NCBI GenBank assembly: GCA_009767595.1
Contig: VSDK01012907.1
Span: 838,134 to 902,133 of the forward strand
Origin: Symbiodinium kawagutii
Lineage: Eukaryota; Sar; Dinophyceae; Suessiales; Symbiodiniaceae
Direction of reading: 5' to 3'
Length of the DNA stretch: 64,000 nt
Both the position numbers and the translations under genes were made by a program. Of this stretch, positions 57,628-64,000 are shown piece by piece (position 1 is the stretch's first letter; each line of letters opens with the position of its first letter). The notes beneath the pieces were generated by a model that made no database searches, was not told the DNA's origin, and saw only the letters and a list, made by a program, of their open reading frames with translations.

Positions 57628-57669
57628 ATATTATTAATTTAGATTTTAAAAAATCTAAATCAATAATAT
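57628..57669 (+). promoter_or_regulatory. 19-bp palindrome with TCTAAAT before the capsid gene
   Basis: Arms of 8 + 11 bp, separated by one mismatch, around a 2-nt loop. The right arm reads AAAATCTAAAT and the ATG follows 7 nt after the end. It is the longest stem of the set, at the gene expected to be expressed most strongly. Confidence 0.65.
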
Positions 57670-57676
57670 ATAAGTT

Positions 57677-59284
57677 ATGGATAATTTAGTCGCAGAAAGT
57701 CAAGATGTAGATATTCCTGAGTTAAACTTCGGATTACCACAGACCGCGCAATTCATTACAGACCGCCGGCAAGTAAATTATTTTCCTAGCGGTGCATCAA
57801 TCTACTCCCCAAGGGACAATAAAAATATAAGATTTTACATTTCGGGAGATGCTAATCAATACTTAGACTTATCCAGTGTAAGACTGTTTGCAACACTCCA
57901 GAACAGAAATGGAGACCGTGCCAAATTTTTACGACCATTAGGCGGTATGCATGCCTTCTTCAACAGATACCGAGCAACAGTAGCAGGTCAATTAGTGCAG
58001 GATATTGTAGAATACAATAGACACTGTGAATTGTATAAGGCTTTTAAGTCTAAAGAAGTGAATGAAATGGATGACATTGAAAGCAGTGCCAATCCTAGTT
58101 GGGATGCAGATTATCATAAATATGCTAATGGACTTGATAACTTTGTTCAGTTAGATAGTATTATATCAACTTCGGGGAATGAAACATCGGGAAAAACCAA
58201 TGGTGCAGGAACAGATGCAAACCCTACCGCTGTAATTAATGGATACAGCAACGGCGATCATAACGAATGGGGAAGACTAGGAAGTCGCCCTACTAGACAC
58301 ACAGTATCAGGTGTTCCTGGTGCTAATGGTAAAGTAAGACTGGGTCATAAACCGGTATGCGGTTTATTAGAGAGTAATTATTACTTGCCACTTCGTGTAG
58401 CACCTTTAGAATTAGAATTTACAGTAGTCAGTGATGGTAATGAACCTATTATTGTACCTCAAGGGAATGGCACAACTCAAACAGATAAAAACGGATATTA
58501 CTTCCAAGATGGTAATACAGCAACCGGTGATGACTGGGTTTTAACTTCCTGCTTCATCCGTGCCGATACTATTACTTTAGATAACACCGTTGATAATTCT
58601 ATTACATCAGCATTATTATCTGGGACTTCTTTAAAAATGGTAGTGCCTCAATACCACACCATCACACAAACATTCAACTCTGGAGGCGGAGAGATTAATA
58701 TGAACATTGTAAAATCCGCTTCTAAATTATCCCACGCATTCATTACATTATACAGAACACCTAAAACTGGTGAAAGATACAACTACTTTAGACCAGATAA
58801 TTATTTACATAAGCGCTGGAATTACTTTTACAACACAATGATTAACAGTGAAATTAATGATGGAATGAACCCAGACACAGTCCCCGAAGAAGTAGGTCAA
58901 GGATTTGCTGATAGCACCCGCGCTTTAAGTTGGCAAATGCAAATCGGAAACAAAAAATACCCAGAGTTCAATGCAGAGAGTTTAAGTGAAGCATGGTATT
59001 TCCTACGACGAACTATTAGTCTAGTAAATCCAGAACAAAACAGTTTAAACATCAGTTATAACCAATATAGAAATAACAAGTTTGTAATAGGTGTAAGTAT
59101 GGAGAAAATGCAATCGGTTAATTTTACCGGTCAGAATACTAAGATGGGTAGTTTGATTACATTTAGAATTAAAGGAACAGATGGAGCATTAGACCCTGCT
59201 GAGGAAATTCAGGAGCTGTTTGTGCATTTAGTTAGCGAATCTATTTTGGAGCTGAGGAGCGATGGGGCGCTCGTCTATGATTAG
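57677..59284 (+). CDS. major capsid protein (double jelly-roll)
   Basis: A 535-aa protein, within the usual range for virophage / Polinton-like virus capsid proteins. The N-terminal region (VNYFPSGASIYSPRDNKNIRF, residues about 34-54, followed by LDLSSVRLFATLQN) and GGMHAFFNRYRATVAGQLVQD are typical of the first jelly roll. NYYLPLRVAPLELEFTVV is typical of the strand-rich middle. A long loop rich in Gly/Asn/Thr (about 165-220 and 255-285) probably forms the capsomer tower. It trimerises to pseudo-hexameric capsomers. It lies next to the small virion gene candidates and downstream of the strongest TCTA palindrome. Confidence 0.9.
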   Translation: MDNLVAESQDVDIPELNFGLPQTAQFITDRRQVNYFPSGASIYSPRDNKNIRFYISGDANQYLDLSSVRLFATLQNRNGDRAKFLRPLGGMHAFFNRYRATVAGQLVQDIVEYNRHCELYKAFKSKEVNEMDDIESSANPSWDADYHKYANGLDNFVQLDSIISTSGNETSGKTNGAGTDANPTAVINGYSNGDHNEWGRLGSRPTRHTVSGVPGANGKVRLGHKPVCGLLESNYYLPLRVAPLELEFTVVSDGNEPIIVPQGNGTTQTDKNGYYFQDGNTATGDDWVLTSCFIRADTITLDNTVDNSITSALLSGTSLKMVVPQYHTITQTFNSGGGEINMNIVKSASKLSHAFITLYRTPKTGERYNYFRPDNYLHKRWNYFYNTMINSEINDGMNPDTVPEEVGQGFADSTRALSWQMQIGNKKYPEFNAESLSEAWYFLRRTISLVNPEQNSLNISYNQYRNNKFVIGVSMEKMQSVNFTGQNTKMGSLITFRIKGTDGALDPAEEIQELFVHLVSESILELRSDGALVYD

Positions 59285-59293
59285 GTTATTAGG

Positions 59294-59334
59294 TTAAACA
59301 TTATTTTCTAAAATAATTATATAATAATGTTTAA
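59294..59334 (+). promoter_or_regulatory. palindrome spanning the start codon of the 107-aa gene
   Basis: TTAAACATTATT (59,294-59,305) is exactly complemented by AATAATGTTTAA (59,323-59,334), which contains the ATG at 59,327. The 17-nt loop holds TTCTAAAATA. Confidence 0.65.
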
Positions 59335-59650
59335 CAAGAAGAAGAAAATACCAATGAAATGGAGAGCAAAGATGAACCAACTAACTGGCAAAGCATCGGG
59401 AACAGGGATGTTTAAATATCAAGATACAAAATATATTGCTTGGTTGAAGGAGCAACTGGATAGAAATGAAACAAGAGAAAAACTATTAACTTATCAAAAC
59501 GACTTGAGATTAGCAAATGAAAGAGTTAATTACAGAAATCAAGTGGATAGAATGAGCAGTGAGATACAACGAGATAATCTAAATCACAACTCAATAGAAC
59601 AATTGCATAGACAACAGGAACAATTTAGAAGATTAAGATTTGGAATGTAA
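59327..59650 (+). CDS. 107-aa basic coiled-coil protein
   Basis: The N-terminus is strongly basic (MFNKKKKIPMKWRAKMNQL). From residue about 40 to the end it is a continuous helix rich in Arg/Gln/Glu (LKEQLDRNETREKLL..., RQQEQFRRLRF). It sits directly after the capsid gene and has its own TCTA palindrome, so a late virion protein such as a minor capsid or DNA-condensing protein is likely. There is no recognised family. Confidence 0.68.
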   Translation: MFNKKKKIPMKWRAKMNQLTGKASGTGMFKYQDTKYIAWLKEQLDRNETREKLLTYQNDLRLANERVNYRNQVDRMSSEIQRDNLNHNSIEQLHRQQEQFRRLRFGM

Positions 59651-59655
59651 TAATG

Positions 59656-59689
59656 ATATAATAATATTTACATCTAAATATTATTATAT
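59656..59689. terminator. 15-bp perfect hairpin downstream of the 107-aa gene
   Basis: Arms 59,656-59,670 and 59,675-59,689 with loop CATC, 6 bp after the stop codon. It is the first of three consecutive hairpins before the next start codon. Confidence 0.6.
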
Positions 59690-59701
59690 ATTATGATACG
59701 A

Positions 59702-59728
59702 ATTTAAAATCACGAAGTGATTTTAAAT
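59702..59728. other. 12-bp perfect hairpin in a three-hairpin cluster
   Basis: ATTTAAAATCAC, loop GAA, then GTGATTTTAAAT. It is the middle hairpin, with GC pairs at the loop end, between a putative terminator and a putative promoter palindrome. Confidence 0.6.
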
Positions 59729-59732
59729 AGTT

Positions 59733-59766
59733 CATATAAATATTTTTTTTCTAAAATATTTATATG
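59733..59766 (+). promoter_or_regulatory. 14-bp palindrome ending exactly on the ATG of the 419-aa gene
   Basis: CATATAAATATTTT (59,733-59,746) is complemented by AAAATATTTATATG (59,753-59,766). The last three bases are the start codon, and TTTCTAAAAT spans the loop. Confidence 0.7.
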
Positions 59767-61023
59767 ACAGCAAAGTTAGAAAATGTAAATAAATTTGGTC
59801 ATCTAGGATTACGGCGTCGCCCTACCTATGATGAAATCGTAAATTTACTTGATGAAAACAAAACTATAACCGGTAAATTGCCTAATAGGGATGCGACATT
59901 CTTCCGAAATTCTAATGAAGGCTCATTTTTTGATGGTCCTAACTATCTAGAAGAACTCAAGGATGAACAAGAAAGATTGTTGTTAAGGCAAATGAATGAA
60001 ATGCTATTAAGAAAGAACGCTAGAACTGCTGGAAGAACATTTCACACTGAACGCTTTAGAACTCTACCATTGCAATCACCAACAATAGCCCATCAAGACC
60101 CTATGGATGTTGATGCCGAAGGAATACCAAGCAGAGCCACTAGTGGTTATGCTACTCCTTTATCGGGAAGAATGACACAAGGCACGCAACTACATGCAGA
60201 ACTGGCACGAAGATTAAACACAGCAACACAAAGAAGACAAGAAACAGCAACCAACCATGCACAGGAAGTATCAAAACAAACAAAGCAAACGCTAGCAGAA
60301 CAACTAGCAAATGTAGCACCGCCGAGACTAATACCCGAGTTTTTTACACTACCTAGTGGTAATACCGACGATGAAGCAACACAACCACCTAGACCTAGAA
60401 TATATAAAGATAAACCACAGTCAAGCAATCAATCAGCAATCCCCATTCAAATGGATACATCAAGCAAACCTAAGAGAGACGCACCAGAAGAAAGGGTAGA
60501 ACCAAGAGGTAAAGCGGGAAGACCAAAAATGTTTAAACATGGAACTGAAAGACCAAGTGCTGATAAAAGAGATGGTAGCGAACCAGAAGAAGAAAGACCA
60601 CAGAAACGCAAAAACAGAAACAAAGAAAAACAAAGGTTAAGACTAGAGGCAAGAGTAGAAAAAGAACAACAAAAAGAAGAAGAAGCAAAAACAGTAGAAG
60701 AAGGATTGAAAAAAGCATCAACTGCCAGTGCTAAAGAAAAGGATGAAGAACCTAAGGAAAGAAAAGGAAGCAAAGTAAGAACCACAATTCATAAACCCAT
60801 TATACCAAGCAAGGTAGGAATACAGAAAATGTATGAAGAATTCAATAATGCTAAAAATAAGAATATGATAACAGCAATAGAATTCATTGAATTCAATGAC
60901 ATATTCAAAGCATTTAGGTCAGCAAAGGGAGCAGATAAAAAGAAATACACCAACCAAGCAAGGGAACTTTACAAATCAAAATTATATAATAAACTTAAAA
61001 AGAAATATGATGAAGAACATTAA
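59764..61023 (+). CDS. 419-aa highly charged protein, unknown function
   Basis: A long, low-complexity, largely disordered protein. Residues 1-100 contain ordered-looking segments (HLGLRRRPTYDEIVNLLDEN; helix YLEELKDEQERLLLRQMNEM). 100-240 is Thr/Gln/Pro-rich. An AT-hook-like KAGRPKMF is at about 250-257. 260-340 is alternating Lys/Arg/Glu (helical, coiled-coil-like). The last 70 residues may form a small helical domain (VGIQKMYEEFNNAK...). The AT-hook-like motif and charge suggest DNA packing or a scaffold. It begins on a TCTA palindrome, so it is probably late. The family is unknown. Confidence 0.7.
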   Translation: MTAKLENVNKFGHLGLRRRPTYDEIVNLLDENKTITGKLPNRDATFFRNSNEGSFFDGPNYLEELKDEQERLLLRQMNEMLLRKNARTAGRTFHTERFRTLPLQSPTIAHQDPMDVDAEGIPSRATSGYATPLSGRMTQGTQLHAELARRLNTATQRRQETATNHAQEVSKQTKQTLAEQLANVAPPRLIPEFFTLPSGNTDDEATQPPRPRIYKDKPQSSNQSAIPIQMDTSSKPKRDAPEERVEPRGKAGRPKMFKHGTERPSADKRDGSEPEEERPQKRKNRNKEKQRLRLEARVEKEQQKEEEAKTVEEGLKKASTASAKEKDEEPKERKGSKVRTTIHKPIIPSKVGIQKMYEEFNNAKNKNMITAIEFIEFNDIFKAFRSAKGADKKKYTNQARELYKSKLYNKLKKKYDEEH

Positions 61024-61044
61024 ATAATATTTAGTGTAAAAAAC

Positions 61045-61056
61045 TATTTAAAGAAA
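61045..61056 (+). promoter_or_regulatory. ATTTAAAGA-type early promoter candidate (98-aa gene / integrase)
   Basis: TATTTAAAGAAA lies 18 nt upstream of ATG 61,075. The same 12-mer is found at 62,364-62,375 before the polymerase gene. Confidence 0.45.
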
Positions 61057-61074
61057 TATCACTTATATTATATA

Positions 61075-61371
61075 ATGACATCTACAGCACCTGAAGAAAT
61101 GACACTGGAAGAAATTAAGGAGCAACTGGCATTGTATAACAGATTATATTATCAAAAAAGGAGACATGAAAAGGATTTTATGGAAACTAAAAAAGCAAGT
61201 GCAATAAGACATTACAGAAGGAAAGTAATGGATAAAATGATTGCAAACGGGGAAGTTGAAATGCCACCCCAACCAAAAACTTATGAGACTGCACCCCCTA
61301 CTGAAAATGTAAAGGCAACAAAGCCCAGAAAATACAAAGGAGAAACATATAAGATTGTAAATGTTGAATAG
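61075..61371 (+). CDS. 98-aa helical protein upstream of the integrase
   Basis: N-terminal acidic helix (TAPEEMTLEEIKEQLALYNR), then a Lys/Arg-rich helix (QKRRHEKDFMETKKASAIRH) and a Pro/Lys-rich tail. Its stop codon lies in the palindrome that precedes the integrase, 36 bp upstream of it. It could assist the integrase or polymerase; only its position suggests this. Confidence 0.65.
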   Translation: MTSTAPEEMTLEEIKEQLALYNRLYYQKRRHEKDFMETKKASAIRHYRRKVMDKMIANGEVEMPPQPKTYETAPPTENVKATKPRKYKGETYKIVNVE

Positions 61372-61404
61372 ATGATATAATTAAAATTTATTATATAATC
61401 TATT
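61367..61404 (+). promoter_or_regulatory. 14-bp near-perfect palindrome before the integrase
   Basis: AATAGATGATATAA and TTATATAATCTATT match with one mismatch. TCTATTCTA then runs to the ATG at 61,408. Confidence 0.55.
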
Positions 61405-61407
61405 CTA

Positions 61408-62337
61408 ATGACCGATAGTAGTAGTAAGCAAAAAATCATTAATGACGCATATTATGACAGAAGCGGGTTTCAATCCAAGGTCAAGACCCTCAAGGATGCA
61501 AAAGAAAAGGATAAGACGATAACAATAAAGGATGTTGAAGAATTCTTTAGAAAGAATGTAGAAGTTAAAAAGAAACCTCGTGGGTACAACTCATTCGTTG
61601 CTCCTCATAACAACTATTCATATCAACTAGATTTGTTTTTTATTTCTAAGGATGACATTGAAAATCCACAAAAAAATAGAGTAGGTTTAACAATGATTGA
61701 TGTATTAAGTAAATATGCAGTTGTAGTGCCTATTAAGTCCAAGGAAGCACCAGAAGTAATAGCGGGGACAATGGAAGGGATGCAGAAAATGGGCGACACT
61801 CCCGAAATGTTTTATACAGATGATGAAGGTGCAATAGGTGGAAGTTTGTTTAAGGAGTTTTTAGATGAGAAGGGCATAGAACTACATAGAACACGAGGTC
61901 GTCCCGCTTTTATTGATAGATTTACTAGGACCTTTAAAGATATGCTTTTTAAAAGGGTTGAACATGATGAGAAGAAAGGTAAGCAAAATATTCAATGGAC
62001 TGACTACATAGTGGAAATTATGCTGACATACAATAATAAGGATGTTCATAGCTCTACGGGGATGACCCCAAATGAAGCAAGAAAAAATAAGAATGAACTA
62101 AAAGCAAAAATAAATGTAGCAAAGAAAGCGAAGAAGAATAAGATATACCCCGAACTGTCTGTAGGTGATAAAGTGAAGATTATGAGGAAAAAAGGTATTA
62201 CTGAAAAGGAACGCACAAGTCATTGGTTGCAAGGAGAATATACAGTGCAGGAGATTATTAAAAAATTAGGGCAGACATATTTCAAGTTAGAAGACTACAC
62301 TCGTCCATTACAAAGGTTTGAATTATTGAAAGTCTAG
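61408..62337 (+). CDS. retrovirus-like (RVE family) integrase
   Basis: A 309-aa protein with the DDE recombinase core. First Asp in SYQLDLFFIS (D75), second in MFYTDDEGAIGG (D138/D139). The third position falls in RPAFIDRFTRTFKDML, where the usual Glu of the (V/I)ER(F/N) motif is Asp (D170), 31-32 residues after the second. A C-terminal SH3-like / chromodomain-position module follows (SVGDKVKIMRKKGIT, WLQGEYTVQEIIKKLGQTYFKL). Polintons and several Polinton-like viruses use this enzyme to insert into host DNA, producing short target duplications. The N-terminal zinc finger typical of retroviral integrases is not visible. An Asp in place of Glu may lower activity but keeps the metal-binding geometry plausible. 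Confidence 0.88.
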   Translation: MTDSSSKQKIINDAYYDRSGFQSKVKTLKDAKEKDKTITIKDVEEFFRKNVEVKKKPRGYNSFVAPHNNYSYQLDLFFISKDDIENPQKNRVGLTMIDVLSKYAVVVPIKSKEAPEVIAGTMEGMQKMGDTPEMFYTDDEGAIGGSLFKEFLDEKGIELHRTRGRPAFIDRFTRTFKDMLFKRVEHDEKKGKQNIQWTDYIVEIMLTYNNKDVHSSTGMTPNEARKNKNELKAKINVAKKAKKNKIYPELSVGDKVKIMRKKGITEKERTSHWLQGEYTVQEIIKKLGQTYFKLEDYTRPLQRFELLKV

Positions 62338-62363
62338 TCTTTAATGAAATTTACTAGAAAAAG

Positions 62364-62375
62364 TATTTAAAGAAA
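62364..62375 (+). promoter_or_regulatory. ATTTAAAGA-type early promoter candidate (polymerase)
   Basis: TATTTAAAGAAA lies 36 nt upstream of ATG 62,412 and is identical to the element at 61,045-61,056. Confidence 0.45.
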
Positions 62376-62411
62376 AATTTACATTATATATTTAATATAG
62401 TAATCTTATAT

Positions 62412-64000
62412 ATGGATAAATTTGTAGAAAAAGGTATTAATGACCTGAAAAGGTTAAAAAGAGACAGTATAACAGATAAAACCACACAAGCAACCATTAA
62501 GAGATTAGACCAAATTATCCAACTTTACAAAGACCGTAAAATCGCTAGAGCATCCATGGCAGAAAGACTTATTAAAGGTTTAACATCCACCAATAAAAAA
62601 ATATATGATAAAACATTCAATGAATTTAAAAGCAAAATCAACGAATGGAAAAATACACCAACTTTAAGTAATAGATTAAATGAAAAGAAGAAGGAGAGAG
62701 CAAAAGCAAAAGAAAAGAAAACCTTTTTTGTTGAATTTGTTTTGTATCAGTATGTTAAAGGGAATTTAAAGGAACTAGGCATTAAATCCAGAAAAGCTTT
62801 TACACACCAAGGAGTGCATTACATTACTGTAAGTTTTGATGACCAGACCGCAACAATTAAAGCAACTGAATTCGTTAAGGTTGATAAGAATGAGAGAATT
62901 TTTAGGTGGGAGAATGCTGATGACATAGGAGACCCTGATAAACAAAATTTAAGGTTTTGGAAAGCGATTAATTTGCTGAAAGATGATGAGGATTTTAAAG
63001 ACCAGATTGACACATTGACTGCATATTATGATAACTTAGGTTGCATCAAGATTAAGACAGTAGAGCAAGAAACAAGCAACGGTGAGAGAGTGAATATTCT
63101 AGATGAAAATTTAACTGATGCATCTAATGTAGATACATATCATTATTATATAAATACCCTTTTAAGAATAGACGCGGATACATTCAAGAAAGGCATTGAA
63201 AAGGGGCACTATATTGAAAATGTATGTTGGAGAAATGCATTAATTGATTTTTATGGTAATACCCTTATGAGTGAGAAAAAGAGAAACAGATTAACAATAG
63301 AAAGGATTAGTGAGATTATAGGCAGAGATGATTTTACAGAAAAAGGGGCATCCATTAAGGAAATGGAAAAAGTATTCATTGAATTCAATATCCAAGTCAG
63401 AATACTTAACTATTTCAACAAGTTAATTTATCAATATGACCCACCGGTAAGAAACCATCACATAAAGTGTTTTTATGCTATGGTTAAGAATAGGCATATC
63501 TATACATTAAATCATAACATAAAGATACTTCAACAAAAACAGTCATATGAAAGACCCATCGTTAAAGCATCCACTGATTATTACATAAATGAAAGGGAAG
63601 AACCCTTAAGTTGCAAAATGATATCCAGTATAAATGACATTATGAAAATTGAAGTGCCTAAAAATGTAGAAGATATTAGTCTAGTATCAAGAGATAATGA
63701 CCTTACTGGACTATACTTTGATTTATTAAATAGCGGTTATGATGCAGGACTTAGACACCATGCAGGCATTATTACAGACCTATGGTTAAAAATGAATGGC
63801 ATAAAATATACAATAAAAACGCAGAACTTAATTAAATCTTCTATTGATGGATGTATTGCCGTAGATGATGAAGAAGTATATAATAAAATGAATTTAGCAA
63901 TGTATAATTTTAATAAGACCCTATTCAATCCTTTTCATAAGTCGTATTACTCAGAACTTGATATTAAAATATTGAATGAAAGCAGAACTGTAGTGCCTAG
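62412..64000 (+). CDS. probable protein-primed family B DNA polymerase, N-terminal part (cut by window end)
   Basis: Open from ATG 62,412 (MDKFVEKGINDLKRLK) for 529 codons with no stop, then cut by the window end. I associate CWRNALIDFYG, KRNRLTIERISEIIGR, and especially RNHHIKCFYAMVKNRHIYTL (residues about 345-365) with the N-terminal region of the large protein-primed PolB of Polinton-like viruses and virophages. The exonuclease and polymerase motifs would lie downstream, out of view. It would replicate the linear element from terminal-protein primers. A helicase/primase cannot be excluded, because no catalytic motif is in the window. It follows the integrase on the same strand. Confidence 0.65.
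   Translation, partial: MDKFVEKGINDLKRLKRDSITDKTTQATIKRLDQIIQLYKDRKIARASMAERLIKGLTSTNKKIYDKTFNEFKSKINEWKNTPTLSNRLNEKKKERAKAKEKKTFFVEFVLYQYVKGNLKELGIKSRKAFTHQGVHYITVSFDDQTATIKATEFVKVDKNERIFRWENADDIGDPDKQNLRFWKAINLLKDDEDFKDQIDTLTAYYDNLGCIKIKTVEQETSNGERVNILDENLTDASNVDTYHYYINTLLRIDADTFKKGIEKGHYIENVCWRNALIDFYGNTLMSEKKRNRLTIERISEIIGRDDFTEKGASIKEMEKVFIEFNIQVRILNYFNKLIYQYDPPVRNHHIKCFYAMVKNRHIYTLNHNIKILQQKQSYERPIVKASTDYYINEREEPLSCKMISSINDIMKIEVPKNVEDISLVSRDNDLTGLYFDLLNSGYDAGLRHHAGIITDLWLKMNGIKYTIKTQNLIKSSIDGCIAVDDEEVYNKMNLAMYNFNKTLFNPFHKSYYSELDIKILNESRTVVP

Noticed and set aside
60147..60785. Minus-strand frames of 93-112 codons
   Set aside because: Hydrophobic, Ser/Leu-rich shadows antisense to the Lys/Glu-rich 419-aa gene.

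Overview
The window has two unlike parts. About 1-48.6 kb looks like nuclear DNA of a repeat-rich eukaryote, most likely an alga. A dinoflagellate is my best guess, from very long repeat-filled introns, a few GC-rich in-phase exon-like islands and sparse genes; no marker gene proves it. About 48.83 kb to the end (64,000) is a compact, strikingly AT-rich block of virus genes. It is best read as an integrated Polinton-like virus / virophage-like element (EVE) that runs off the right edge of the window.

Host part. Most of the first 46 kb is non-coding DNA built from degenerate TGGTTGAT / AACCATCA words, trinucleotide microsatellites, and several families of short inverted-repeat (MITE-like) elements of about 70-190 bp. 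At least six families can be told apart by eye. Candidate exons lie at 19,026-19,124, 25,737-25,862 and 42,933-43,061 (mutually in phase, possibly one gene with introns of about 6.6 and 17 kb), near 38.7-39.2 kb, and near 45.4-45.75 kb. A decayed retroelement-like coding stretch lies at 32.57-33.24 kb. The one long host-style ORF (46,384-47,988) encodes a protein with an internal ubiquitin-like segment ending in Arg-Gly-Gly-Gly, and its stop codon lies inside a 22-bp tandem repeat.

Viral part, left to right: cytosine DNA methyltransferase (-), small coiled-coil protein (-), 60-aa ORF (-), a possible 45-aa ORF (+), FtsK/HerA-type packaging ATPase (+), GIY-YIG nuclease with a C-terminal zinc-binding motif (+), 78-aa protein (-), an 845-aa fibre-like protein with a C-terminal S74 self-cleaving chaperone domain (-), a zinc-finger protein (-), a probable penton protein (-), a lipase-like protein (+), two overlapping small ORFs (+), the double-jelly-roll major capsid protein (+), a 107-aa protein (+), a 419-aa charged protein (+), a 98-aa protein (+), a retrovirus-like (RVE) integrase (+), and the first 529 codons of a probable protein-primed family B DNA polymerase (+), cut by the window end. 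Capsid, penton, ATPase, integrase and polymerase together are the core set of Polinton-like viruses.

Regulation. Most viral genes, mainly structural ones, are preceded by an AT-rich palindrome that abuts or includes the start codon, often with a TCTA(A) core. The polymerase, the GIY-YIG gene and the 98-aa gene preceding the integrase instead share ATTTAAAGA just upstream. This suggests late and early promoter classes. TCTA is the published late-promoter core of CroV and its virophage Mavirus, so the element may respond to a co-infecting giant virus; that is inference. Every viral ORF seen is intact, so the integration is probably recent or maintained.
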